Source of the DNA: Caryophanales bacterium
GTDB lineage: Bacteria; Bacillota_I; Bacilli_A; Izemoplasmatales; UBA1188
Length of the DNA: 54,362 nt
Direction of reading: 5' to 3'
NCBI GenBank assembly: GCA_016287865.1
Contig: JAEEXP010000005.1
Coordinates: 1 to 54,362, forward strand
The notes below the pieces were generated by a model. The model saw only the letters and a program-made list of their open reading frames with translations. It was not told the origin of the DNA and searched no databases. The position numbers were made by a program, and so were the translations under genes. Positions 31,953 through 40,547 of this stretch are shown piece after piece; position 1 is the first letter of the stretch, and the number at the start of each line of letters is the position of its first letter.

Positions 31953-34706
31953 TTATTCTCTCTTTAAAGCATTAGCAGCAATCTTAATACCACGTTTAAG
32001 TGTGTGACCCATAGCTTTTGGAAGGAGTGTATCAAAGTTAGTTGCGTAGATACTACTCTTCTTAACTAAGTGAGCAGCATCAAACTTACATTGAAGTACG
32101 CATTGTCCACAACCAACACACATATTAGGATCAACTACTGCCTTACCACAAGATAGACAACGTGAAGCTTCTTTCTTGATTTGTTCTTCAGTGAGGATTC
32201 CTCTATTATCTTTATAACTCTTAGTGTCTACTTTTAGATTCTTTGGAACTTCTCTTTTAGCTTTATCAAAGCCATTTAAGTCGATATTAGTATGATTGAG
32301 TTCAGTATAGAGTTTTCTATCACGACCAGCATCAAGAAGTTGTCCTGGCCATACAAATCTATGAATTGAAATACTAGCTTCTTTACCATCTGCGATAGCA
32401 TTAATTGCGAATGATGGACCATTTAATACATCACCACCAACGAAGATATCTGGTTCATTAGTTTGTCTTGTGAATGGATCAGCAAGAACTGTACCACGTC
32501 TAGTAATTTGAACTTTAGTACCCATAAAGAGATTACCATAAGCAAATGATTGTCCAATAGCTTCAAGTACACAAGTACATTCAACTACTTGAGTATTTGA
32601 TTCATCGTATGATGGATTAAATCTACCATTAGCATCTTTTACGCTTGTACAAGCTTTGAATTCAATACCTTTAAGAACTCCATCTTGAACTTTGAAAGCT
32701 TTAGGTCCCCAAGAGTTATTGATTTCAATTCCTTCAGCGATTGCTTCTTCAAGTTCATCTTCGGCTGATGGCATTTCTTCTCGTCTTTCTAAGCAGAATA
32801 GTTTAACTTTATCAGCGCCTTGTCTAATAGCGGCTCTTGCAACATCCATTGCAACATTACCGCCACCAACCACTACTACAGTGCCAGATAATTTCTTGCC
32901 CTTACCTAAATTGATATCTCTTAAGAAATCAATTCCACCAAGGATATTTTCATTTTCTTCATCTTCAAGACCAAGTTTTCTTGAGTTTTGAGCACCAATA
33001 CCAACAAAGAATGCCTTGAATCCTTCTCTTCTTAATTCATCAATTGAACAATCTTTACCAACTTCAAATCCAGTCTTAAACTTAACTCCAAGTTCTCTTA
33101 AGATATCAATTTCAGCTTCAACAACATCCTTTTCAAGTCTGAAGTTAGGAATACCAAGTGTAAGCATACCACCTAACTTTTCTTCCTTTTCAAAAACTGT
33201 GATGTCATATCCATACAAACTTAAATAATAAGCACAAGAAAGTCCTGAAGGTCCAGCACCAATAATCGCAATCTTCTTAGATGAATAATCATGAATCTTC
33301 TTAGGAATAAATCTAGTTTCAGCATTTAAATCCTTTTCAGCAATAAATTTCTTAATATCATCAATTGCGATAGCTTGGTCTACATCACGTCTAGTACAGT
33401 GAAGTTCACAAGGGTGGTTACAGATTCTACCACATACCGCAGGGAATGGGTTATCTTTCTTAATTAATTCTAAAGCTTCTGTATATCTTCCTTCAGATGC
33501 CATCTTAATATATCCTTGAATAGAGATATGTGCAGGACACCAAGTCTTACATGGTGCAGTACCTGTCTCAGGTATTACGTTTTCTCTTTCAAATCTATAG
33601 TCGATATTTCTTTCAGCTCTAGCTACTGTATTCTTAGATAGAGGATGGCTAAATTCAATCTTAGTCTTAGTGCATTCATTAAGTTTAACACCAAGTCTAA
33701 TTGCGTTAGTTGGACAGTTTTCAACACACTTACCACAAGCAACACAATTAAGTGGATTGATTTCAGATCTATAGTTAGATGCGACAGCATCTGTAGTCTT
33801 AAATTCTTCAACAGGACGAAGACCGAAACAAGCACAACCACAGCAGTCACAGATTGCGGTAGTATTACCATCTTTAATAGATTCAATATTAGGAATACAA
33901 TGCATTAAACCTTCGTCTTCGCAATCCATTAAGATTTTATAAGCTTCTTCTCTAGTAATTTCTCTATCTTTACCAGTTCTTACAAAGTACTTCGCAGCTT
34001 TACCAAGTTTTAAACATCTATCATTAGGAAGGTGTCCACAACCATCACCCATAGATGATCTAGACACTCTACATGAACATTCACCAACTGAGAAATAATC
34101 ATATTTATTTAAATAGTAATCAAGGTTATCTCTATCATCTACTGGTTCACCTTTAGGTAGAGCTCTTGTGATAGGAATAACTCTCATAAGTCCATATCCA
34201 TCAGGAATCATAGGACCCATAGTTTTTAGTCTATCATGTGTATATTGGTTAAATGCACGTCTAATTTCAGGATGGTTTTCAGCATTAGGTGATACAACCA
34301 TAATCTCAAGTAGTCCTGGAGCAAAAATAGGTAAGAAGTATTCAAAATGACTATCATTTTCAAATAAATCTTCTCTAACAGTACCAATCCACGCTAAATG
34401 GTGACCTACTTCTCTAGTTTTCTCTATTGTCCATCCAAGCTTTTCAGCAAGATAATCATCTCTTCTAATCTTTCTTAAACCAATTGCGATACAGAAATCA
34501 CATTCTTCATCAGATAGAGATCCTGCGAGAGAATAATATTCAGGAGCATTAGCATCTATTTTATTAAGCATTCCAGAAGGTCCGCCAATAATCTTCGCAA
34601 GCTTAACAACCTTTTTTCTTAAAGGTTTATCACCATCAGCGATAGGTTTTCCTTCCCACATTATTACATCTTCAGTTTGAAGTTTTACTATTTCTTTTTC
34701 AGCCAT
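31953..34706 (-). CDS. Multidomain Fe-S / FAD / NAD(P)H oxidoreductase (GltD-like core)
   Basis: 917 residues in several modules. The N-terminus (1 to ~310) is Cys-rich, with an early helical part, ECSCRVS and CDCCGCACF. A ferredoxin motif follows (CVACGKCVENCPT, ~328-340). Next is a GltD-type core: the helical Fe-S domain (CKTWCPAH...CGRICNHPCELHC), an FAD loop (IAIIGAGPSGLSCAYYLSLYG) and an NADPH loop (VVVVGGGNVAMDVARAAIRQGA). The C-terminus has CLSCGK and CVGCGQCVLQC. No glutamate synthase large subunit is present, so it more likely moves electrons between NAD(P)H and ferredoxin-like carriers. Its true partner is unknown. AAGGAAAG marks the start. Confidence 0.85.
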   Translation of the reverse strand: MAEKEIVKLQTEDVIMWEGKPIADGDKPLRKKVVKLAKIIGGPSGMLNKIDANAPEYYSLAGSLSDEECDFCIAIGLRKIRRDDYLAEKLGWTIEKTREVGHHLAWIGTVREDLFENDSHFEYFLPIFAPGLLEIMVVSPNAENHPEIRRAFNQYTHDRLKTMGPMIPDGYGLMRVIPITRALPKGEPVDDRDNLDYYLNKYDYFSVGECSCRVSRSSMGDGCGHLPNDRCLKLGKAAKYFVRTGKDREITREEAYKILMDCEDEGLMHCIPNIESIKDGNTTAICDCCGCACFGLRPVEEFKTTDAVASNYRSEINPLNCVACGKCVENCPTNAIRLGVKLNECTKTKIEFSHPLSKNTVARAERNIDYRFERENVIPETGTAPCKTWCPAHISIQGYIKMASEGRYTEALELIKKDNPFPAVCGRICNHPCELHCTRRDVDQAIAIDDIKKFIAEKDLNAETRFIPKKIHDYSSKKIAIIGAGPSGLSCAYYLSLYGYDITVFEKEEKLGGMLTLGIPNFRLEKDVVEAEIDILRELGVKFKTGFEVGKDCSIDELRREGFKAFFVGIGAQNSRKLGLEDEENENILGGIDFLRDINLGKGKKLSGTVVVVGGGNVAMDVARAAIRQGADKVKLFCLERREEMPSAEDELEEAIAEGIEINNSWGPKAFKVQDGVLKGIEFKACTSVKDANGRFNPSYDESNTQVVECTCVLEAIGQSFAYGNLFMGTKVQITRRGTVLADPFTRQTNEPDIFVGGDVLNGPSFAINAIADGKEASISIHRFVWPGQLLDAGRDRKLYTELNHTNIDLNGFDKAKREVPKNLKVDTKSYKDNRGILTEEQIKKEASRCLSCGKAVVDPNMCVGCGQCVLQCKFDAAHLVKKSSIYATNFDTLLPKAMGHTLKRGIKIAANALKRE

Positions 34707-34711
34707 AATAA

Positions 34712-34984
34712 TTATCTTTCCTTTATATTAATTCTCATTCCATTAATATCAATAAACGCAGTAGCGTTTTTTGAACCAGTTAAAAAGAATGCGTTAGAAC
34801 GATAGATATTCTTATCTTCGTCTTCAACCTGACAAACTACAACCTGAGAGCCATTATATACTTCAATAGCTTTTTCTTCTTCCCCCTCTTTTAGCTCAGA
34901 GATTATTTGTCCATTAACCATAACTTTAACATCTAGGTCTTTGCCTAGAGTACCAAATCTTTTCTTTAATGTGATCTTTCTCAT
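34712..34984 (-). CDS. Unknown small beta-rich protein, apparently leaderless
   Basis: 90 residues from ATG 34984 (MRKITLKKRFGTLGKDLD). The pattern of alternating hydrophobic residues and short turns suggests a beta-sandwich; there is no Cys, signal peptide or membrane segment. I recognise no family. A longer reading to 35053 has no support: a TATAAT box sits 6 nt before ATG 34984 and would be inside it. It is 5 nt upstream of the Fe-S flavoprotein and likely heads that operon. Confidence 0.65.
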   Translation of the reverse strand: MRKITLKKRFGTLGKDLDVKVMVNGQIISELKEGEEEKAIEVYNGSQVVVCQVEDEDKNIYRSNAFFLTGSKNATAFIDINGMRINIKER

Positions 34985-34990
34985 ACTATT

Positions 34991-35020
34991 ATTATATAAT
35001 AGTTGAGACTTTAAGTGAAA
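34991..35020 (-). promoter_or_regulatory. Promoter giving a leaderless transcript
   Basis: TATAAT (34996-34991) lies 6 nt before the A of ATG 34984, the normal distance from a -10 box to the first transcribed base. A weak TTTCAC is 18 nt upstream. No ribosome site is present. Confidence 0.5.
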
Positions 35021-35039
35021 CATATTTTTCCATATAAAA

Positions 35040-35073
35040 AAGATACAAAACATTTTGGCGTGTTTTGTATCTT
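35040..35073 (-). terminator. Terminator after the galactanase gene
   Basis: A perfect 13-bp stem AAGATACAAAACA/TGTTTTGTATCTT with an 8-nt loop, followed by six Ts on the minus strand, about 25 nt past the stop. Confidence 0.92.
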
Positions 35074-35098
35074 ATCTTTATAATTTTACCTTAAAAAA

Positions 35099-36826
35099 CT
35101 AATTATATGCTTCAACAGTGAATTTAAGATTATCTATAAATGCCCATGATTCTGGTGCTGTAAATACAACATAAATCACCAGTTTTAATTCTTCAAAAGA
35201 GTCTGAAGAATCAAAATTTGTTTCATTTGTCATCCATTTCATTGAGCCAATAATCATAAATGAAGTTTCACCAATTCGCTTTTCTTTTGAAAATACTTGT
35301 ATATATACATACCCATAACTTGATGCGCCACCCATAGTGCTCGCACGCAACGTATAATAACCAGCTGGAGCATTAGTAAATGTTTGAGTTAATTTAATAG
35401 ATGCAGCTTCACTGCTATATACATTTAAAGCTCTTTCACCATCATAATGTTCAGAGTTACTTATTTGAACTGTATCCATCGTTCCTTCTACTCTTTCTAA
35501 AGTCCAAGGACTTAAATCCCATGATTCTTCAAATGAACCATTAGATAATAGTGAAGTAGTTTTTGGTTTAGATATGCCTCTTGGTTGATTAAATACATCT
35601 ATTGAGTTTAACACATACCCATCTTTATCAAAAAATGCTTGGTTTTCTATTGCGCATCCTCCGTAGTAACGTCCAGCATCATTAGGGTCATATTCAGCTG
35701 AGTAACTTGATGCCCAACCAGAACCATATGTTTCCCATTTAATTTGGTTTTCTTCGAGCGAAGTATAGCCAACACCAATCCAAGTACCTTCCCAATAGCA
35801 GACGCCAAGTCCTTTATCTAATGAAGATATAGCTTTTATTACGTCATATACTTGGTCATATTGACCTTGAATTGTGTAATCATGAGGTTTAGTATAGCCA
35901 GTATCTAGTGATGTATTATTATGGAAATCATAATTATCTAATGAATTTGCATAACTTGTTTCCATTACCATTACATATTTGTCATATGTATTGCCAATTG
36001 TATTTAATACATTAGTTAAATTTGAAATAGTACCATGCCAATAAGGATAGTAAGATGTACCAAATACATCATAATCTAAATTATTGTCACTTAAGAGTTT
36101 TGCTAAACTTAACATGTTACTAGAATTTTGTGGATCAGTGAAATGTAGTGCAACAAGTGCATCAGGGAACACTTCTCTTACGGCTTTAGAACCCTCTTTC
36201 ATAAGAGCAATCATATTGTTTACATTCTCTCCAGCCATGCCAGTATTGGTTTCATTTCCAATTTGAACCATGCCCACATCTATGTCTTCATCTTTTAGTC
36301 TTACTAATGTTTCTTTTGTATAAGTATATAATGCAGTTTTCTTTTCATCTAATTTCATATTAGCCCAAGCTTTAGGAACTTTTTGTTTTCCTGGATCTGC
36401 CCAGAAATCTGAGTAATGAAAATCCACCAATAATTTCATCCCATATCTAGTAGCTCTTTTACCTATATTAATAAGATTATCTAAATCGCAGTTTCCGCCA
36501 CCATATCCATGACCTTCTGAGTCATATGGGTCATTCCAAAGTCTTACTCTAATATAATTGATGTGGCATCTACTTAATATATAGAAAACATCTTGTGTTA
36601 TACCTTGAAAATCTTTATACGTTACTCCACTAGCTTCAAGAGACGGAACTTGAGATGCATCCATGCCCATAATAAAATCACTAGACAAGTTTTCAATATC
36701 TGTTGTAGAAATAATCTTTCTTTCGGTTGTGGTTGTTTTACTTAAACTTGAAGCCGTAGGCAAAAGACTACAACTAGTTAGAAATAATATAGATAATAAT
36801 AAAATAAGTATTTTTCTAAGTTTCAT
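35099..36826 (-). CDS. GH53 endo-beta-1,4-galactanase lipoprotein with C-terminal carbohydrate-binding domain
   Basis: 575 residues. A lipoprotein signal ends in LTSC (Cys19), followed by a Ser/Thr linker. The GH53 domain spans ~50-415: MGMDASQVPSLE, YIRVRLWNDP, DFHYSDFWADPGKQ, acid/base E192 (QIGNETN) and nucleophile E289 (VMETSY). The C-terminal ~140 residues (NGSFEESWDLSPW...) resemble CBM61-type galactan-binding modules that accompany GH53 enzymes. It should cut galactan side chains of pectin at the cell surface. No galactoside transporter or regulator is adjacent. AAGAGG marks the start. Confidence 0.92.
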   Translation of the reverse strand: MKLRKILILLLSILFLTSCSLLPTASSLSKTTTTERKIISTTDIENLSSDFIMGMDASQVPSLEASGVTYKDFQGITQDVFYILSRCHINYIRVRLWNDPYDSEGHGYGGGNCDLDNLINIGKRATRYGMKLLVDFHYSDFWADPGKQKVPKAWANMKLDEKKTALYTYTKETLVRLKDEDIDVGMVQIGNETNTGMAGENVNNMIALMKEGSKAVREVFPDALVALHFTDPQNSSNMLSLAKLLSDNNLDYDVFGTSYYPYWHGTISNLTNVLNTIGNTYDKYVMVMETSYANSLDNYDFHNNTSLDTGYTKPHDYTIQGQYDQVYDVIKAISSLDKGLGVCYWEGTWIGVGYTSLEENQIKWETYGSGWASSYSAEYDPNDAGRYYGGCAIENQAFFDKDGYVLNSIDVFNQPRGISKPKTTSLLSNGSFEESWDLSPWTLERVEGTMDTVQISNSEHYDGERALNVYSSEAASIKLTQTFTNAPAGYYTLRASTMGGASSYGYVYIQVFSKEKRIGETSFMIIGSMKWMTNETNFDSSDSFEELKLVIYVVFTAPESWAFIDNLKFTVEAYN

Positions 36827-36889
36827 AAATATACCTCTTATGGAATGAAGCTACACATTTATTATACAAGATTTTATTTAAAAATAAAA

Positions 36890-36907
36890 AGTGCCTTTTT
36901 AGGCACT
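36890..36907 (-). terminator. Terminator overlapping the spx stop
   Basis: AGTGCC/GGCACT with a 6-nt loop, followed by TTTTTATTTTT on the minus strand. The stem includes bases of the spx stop codon. Confidence 0.85.
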
Positions 36908-37379
36908 ATTTTTCTTCTGCTTCGAATGCTTCTTTGATTTCTTTTGCGAGTACTGCGCTATCGTTATGATATACACATTTATTTGTATCACAATCACCAC
37001 AAGAAATCATATCGTTAAATGTTCTCATATGAGGTGGAATAAACGCTCTAATATCGTCTGCGTTATATCCTATTTCAACAATATCATTAGATACTATGAT
37101 AGGACGTTTTAAAACTGTAGGATTCTTAATAATAAAATCTACTAGTTCTGATGTCTTCATATTATCCATATCTAGATTGTTTTCTTGGAATGGTTTAGAT
37201 CTTTCAGAAATGATATCTTCAAAACCATTTTCTGTGTTTTTAAGCATTCTAAATATATCCTCTTTTGTGAGAGGTTGTGAGATGATATTAATCATCTTAT
37301 ATGGAATTTTAAACTCGTCGAACCATTTAATTGTCTTTCTACAAGATTGACAAGATGGTGAAATATATAGATAAATCAT
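36906..37379 (-). CDS. spx: Spx/ArsC-family protein with extra C-terminal Cys cluster
   Basis: A 157-residue thioredoxin-fold protein of the Spx/ArsC family. The redox pair is in SPSCQSCRKTIKWF near residues 10-13, and the LKRPIIV segment near 92 is the family signature. Spx proteins bind the RNA polymerase alpha subunit and control the disulfide stress response. Unlike usual Spx (~130 residues) it has an added tail with C-G-D-C-D-T-N-K-C-V-Y-H, a possible metal or redox site. It is monocistronic. It could instead be an arsenate-reductase-like enzyme, but the CxxC favours Spx. Confidence 0.8.
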   Translation of the reverse strand: MIYLYISPSCQSCRKTIKWFDEFKIPYKMINIISQPLTKEDIFRMLKNTENGFEDIISERSKPFQENNLDMDNMKTSELVDFIIKNPTVLKRPIIVSNDIVEIGYNADDIRAFIPPHMRTFNDMISCGDCDTNKCVYHNDSAVLAKEIKEAFEAEEK

Positions 37380-37398
37380 ATTTTTTATTTCCTGTCTT

Positions 37399-37426
37399 AT
37401 TATAACAATAATAAATATTTTTACAA
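37399..37426 (-). promoter_or_regulatory. spx promoter
   Basis: TTGTAA (37426-37421), a 16-nt spacer and TATAAT (37404-37399) on the minus strand, 19 nt before the start codon. Confidence 0.65.
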
Positions 37427-37443
37427 TATTTAATCACATTTTA

Positions 37444-37471
37444 TTCAAAAATTATTTTATTAATGTATAAT
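37444..37471 (+). promoter_or_regulatory. pepF promoter
   Basis: TTCAAA (37444-37449), a 16-nt spacer and TATAAT (37466-37471). An AGGAGG site and the ATG at 37501 follow. It is divergent from spx. Confidence 0.6.
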
Positions 37472-37500
37472 AAACTCAATGTTAGGAGGATTTAAAATTT

Positions 37501-39270
37501 ATGAAATGGAATTATGATTTTCTCTATAAATCTAGAGAAGATTTCTTAAAGGACATCGAAAAGGCTAATGAACTAGTTTCTAAGTTAGCCACATTCCAAG
37601 GAAAGCTTGGTCAAGAAGAATCATTTAAAGAATACTATGATTTAAATCATGTACTCATTAGAGATTATTTAAAGCCTTATCTTTATGCATCTATGAAAGA
37701 AAGCCAAGATAGAAGAGATAACCAAAATCTATCTGATATGCAACAAGTTCAATTCATTTTTGCTAAACTCGGTCAAGCTACTGCTTTTGAATCAAGCGAA
37801 ATCTTATCACTTGGTAAAGATTATGTATTCAAGATGCTTGAAAAGTATCCAGACTTAGAACCATTAAGACATGGTTTTGAAGATTTATTTAGAAAGGAAG
37901 CCCATACACCATCTAAAGACGCTCAAGGTGTAATTGCTAACTATTCTATGTTATCTGGATCTGGTTCTGACCTTTATGGTTCGCTTACTTCTGGTGATGG
38001 TAAAGCTACTCCAATCAGATTTAATGGTGAAAAAGAAAAGATTTATGTAACTAAAGAAAACTGGACTGGTTTAATTAAAGACGCTAAGACTGATAAAGAT
38101 AGAAAGAATGTATTTGAAGCTTGCTTCAAGTCTTATGCAGATCATAAGAACACTTATGCATCTATTTATAACACTGTACTTCAAGCTGACATCGCTCTTG
38201 CTCGTAGTAAAGGATTCAATAATGCACTTGAAATGCATCTATTCTCTAACAACATTCCTGTATCTTTATATCATAACTTAATCAAGGCTGCACATAAACT
38301 TGCTCCTCTTGCTAAGAAATACTACAAACTTAGAAAAGAAACATTAGGTCTTAAAAAATATCATACATATGATAGATTCTTATCTTTAGGCGGCCAAAGC
38401 GATAAGACTTATACTTATGAAGAAGCTAAAGAATTATTCTTCAAATCAATTGAAAGATTTGATGATGAATTCAAAGGATTCGCTCGTGAAGTAACTAAAG
38501 ATGGATATGTTGACGTTTATCCAAGTGAAGGTAAACGTGGTGGTGCATATTCTAACTCTATGCCTGGAATTCACCCTATCATTCTTTTAAACTTCAACTC
38601 TAAGTTAAGTGATGTATTCACACTCGCTCATGAAGCTGGTCACTCAATCCATACAATGTTCAGCCAAAAGTATCAACCTCTTGAGACTGAAGATTATACA
38701 ATCTTCGTTGCTGAGATTGCTTCTACTTTCAATGAACACAATTTATTAGATTATCTACTTAATAGCGGTAAACTCTCTAAGAGTGAAAAAGTATCATTAA
38801 TCCAAAACGCTATTGATGATATTATGTCTACATTCTATAGACAAACATTATTCGCTGAATATGAATACTTAGCTCATACTAAGGCAGAAAAAGGTGAAGC
38901 TATTACTGCTGATTCATTAAGCGAAATTATGATTAGTCTTTATAAGAGATACTATGGTTTAAATATTAAGAGTGAAAAAGTTAAACAATATGTTTGGGCT
39001 TATATCCCTCACTTCTTCAATTCACCATATTATGTATATCAATACGCAACTTCATTTAGCGCATCTCTTGCTATCTATGAAAAGGTTAAGAATAATGAAC
39101 CTAAAGCATTTGATAACTATAAAGAAATGCTTAAATCTGGCGGTTCTGACTATCCAATTGAAATCGTTAAGAAGGCTGGAGTTGACTTCACTAAGATGGA
39201 CGCTATCAATGGTGTTGTAACTAGATATGCAGAACTCCTTGATGAACTTGAAAAAGCTTTAAACGAATAA
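37501..39270 (+). CDS. pepF: Oligoendopeptidase F
   Basis: A 589-residue M3-family zinc peptidase that cleaves short peptides in the cytoplasm. The zinc motif is TLAHEAGHSIHTMFS near residue 380, with the third ligand Glu in FVAEIASTFNEH about 25 residues later. YVYQYATSFSASLAIYEKV near 515-535 is the conserved C-terminal block of PepF. The length is normal. It is the first of two plus-strand genes. No terminator is evident before the trpS promoter 4 nt downstream, so some read-through into the trpS leader is possible. Confidence 0.96.
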   Translation: MKWNYDFLYKSREDFLKDIEKANELVSKLATFQGKLGQEESFKEYYDLNHVLIRDYLKPYLYASMKESQDRRDNQNLSDMQQVQFIFAKLGQATAFESSEILSLGKDYVFKMLEKYPDLEPLRHGFEDLFRKEAHTPSKDAQGVIANYSMLSGSGSDLYGSLTSGDGKATPIRFNGEKEKIYVTKENWTGLIKDAKTDKDRKNVFEACFKSYADHKNTYASIYNTVLQADIALARSKGFNNALEMHLFSNNIPVSLYHNLIKAAHKLAPLAKKYYKLRKETLGLKKYHTYDRFLSLGGQSDKTYTYEEAKELFFKSIERFDDEFKGFAREVTKDGYVDVYPSEGKRGGAYSNSMPGIHPIILLNFNSKLSDVFTLAHEAGHSIHTMFSQKYQPLETEDYTIFVAEIASTFNEHNLLDYLLNSGKLSKSEKVSLIQNAIDDIMSTFYRQTLFAEYEYLAHTKAEKGEAITADSLSEIMISLYKRYYGLNIKSEKVKQYVWAYIPHFFNSPYYVYQYATSFSASLAIYEKVKNNEPKAFDNYKEMLKSGGSDYPIEIVKKAGVDFTKMDAINGVVTRYAELLDELEKALNE

Positions 39271-39273
39271 TTA

Positions 39274-39302
39274 TTGATTAAATTAGGATAATAATATATA
39301 AT
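39274..39302 (+). promoter_or_regulatory. trpS T-box promoter
   Basis: TTGATT (39274-39279), a 17-nt spacer and TATAAT (39297-39302). Confidence 0.8.
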
Positions 39303-39309
39303 TTATAAA

Positions 39310-39494
39310 AACGATGAAGTAACGGATATTTATATTTATTTAAAGAGAGTCTTTGGCGGGTGTGAGAAGATATTAGATATAAATAAGTGTGGGGTTATGG
39401 AGTTTTAAATTAAACACTTAAAGAGCTAGAGAAATCTAGAATTAAGGTGGCACCGCGGATTAAATCCGTCCTTAAACATAAGGGCGGATTTTTT
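39310..39494 (+). ncRNA. T-box riboswitch (tryptophan) with terminator
   Basis: The T-box AAGGTGGCACCGCGG is at 39444-39458, with TGGC available to pair with an uncharged tRNA GCCA end. Stem I contains AGAGAGT and GGTGTGAGA-type loops. TATTTATAT (39328-39336) pairs with ATATAAATA (39377-39385), leaving AGTGTGGG 3' of that helix, and TGG (39390-39392) there is the Trp specifier. The terminator is AATCCGTCCTT/AAGGGCGGATT (39463-39490) with six Ts. CGGAT/ATCCG (39456-39468) is the competing antiterminator. Confidence 0.95.
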
Positions 39495-39514
39495 GTATTT
39501 TTAGGAGGTAAAAC

Positions 39515-40507
39515 ATGAGAATTATATCAGGAATTCAACCAACAAACGTTCCAACACTTGGAAACTATATCGGCGCAATGAAGAACTTCGTTAAAATTCA
39601 AAATGAATTTGAAGATGTAGATCTTCTTGTCTTTGTTGCCGACCTTCACTCAATCACAGTTGAACGTGATAGAGCTGAACTTAAAAAGAATATTAAAACT
39701 TTAGCTGCTCTTTATTTAGCAATTGGTTTAGACCCAGCTAAATGTCACTTATTCATTCAATCAGAAGTTCCAGAGCATACAGAATTATCATATGTTCTTG
39801 AATGCAATGCATATATTGGTGAAATGGAACGTATGATTCAATTCAAAGAAAAGAGTGCTAAAGAAGGCGCATCAGTTAGAACTGGACTATTAACTTACCC
39901 AATTCTAATGGCTGCAGATATCCTTCTTTATGACGCGGATAAAGTTCCTGTAGGCGAAGATCAGAAACAACATCTTGAAATCACTAAGGTTATTGCTGAA
40001 AGATTCAACAATAAATATGGTGATACATTCACAATTCCTGAACCATACATTTTAAAATCAGGCGCAAGAATTATGAGTCTTCAAGATCCTCTAAAGAAAA
40101 TGAGTAAATCAGATCCAAACCAAAAAGGTTATATTACTCTTCTTGATAATATTGATGAAGCTAAAAATAAGATTAGACGTGCTGTTACTGATTCAATTGG
40201 AGTGGTTAAATATGACCAAGAAAATCAACCTGCAGTTACTAACCTCATCAATATCTATTCAAACTTAACTGGCGAATCTATTGAATCAATTGAAAAGAAA
40301 TATGAAGGTTTGGGTTATAAAGAATTTAAAGAAGACTTAGCTAATATAGTTGGTGATGAATTAACTAAGATTCAAACTAAATATAATGAAATCATTAAAT
40401 CTGATATCTTAAATAAAGTATTAGATGAAGGTCGAGATTACGCTCACTATCTCGCAGTAAAGAAAATAAGAAAAGTCCACAAGAGAGTTGGACTTGGTCG
40501 TGAATAA
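39515..40507 (+). CDS. trpS: Tryptophanyl-tRNA synthetase
   Basis: A 330-residue class Ic synthetase that charges tRNA-Trp. The HIGH-type motif is replaced by the TrpRS form (IQPTNVPTLGNYIGAM), DLHSIT and GEDQKQHLEITK follow, and KKMSKSDP is the KMSKS loop. The length is standard. AGGAGG lies 7 nt before the ATG. Expression is controlled by the Trp T-box in its leader, so it rises when tRNA-Trp is uncharged. Confidence 0.98.
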   Translation: MRIISGIQPTNVPTLGNYIGAMKNFVKIQNEFEDVDLLVFVADLHSITVERDRAELKKNIKTLAALYLAIGLDPAKCHLFIQSEVPEHTELSYVLECNAYIGEMERMIQFKEKSAKEGASVRTGLLTYPILMAADILLYDADKVPVGEDQKQHLEITKVIAERFNNKYGDTFTIPEPYILKSGARIMSLQDPLKKMSKSDPNQKGYITLLDNIDEAKNKIRRAVTDSIGVVKYDQENQPAVTNLINIYSNLTGESIESIEKKYEGLGYKEFKEDLANIVGDELTKIQTKYNEIIKSDILNKVLDEGRDYAHYLAVKKIRKVHKRVGLGRE

Positions 40508-40512
40508 AAAGA

Positions 40513-40547
40513 AAAACACAAATCCTATTCAACTGGATTTGTGTTTT
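40513..40547. terminator. Bidirectional terminator between trpS and the DUF368 gene
   Basis: A perfect 13-bp stem AAAACACAAATCC/GGATTTGTGTTTT with a 9-nt loop, A/T-rich on both sides. It serves both convergent genes. Its right arm encodes the last residues of the DUF368 protein. Confidence 0.9.

Noticed and set aside
31953-34706. Glutamate synthase small subunit
   Set aside because: Only the core is GltD-like. It has additional Fe-S modules and no large subunit nearby, so the name would mislead.
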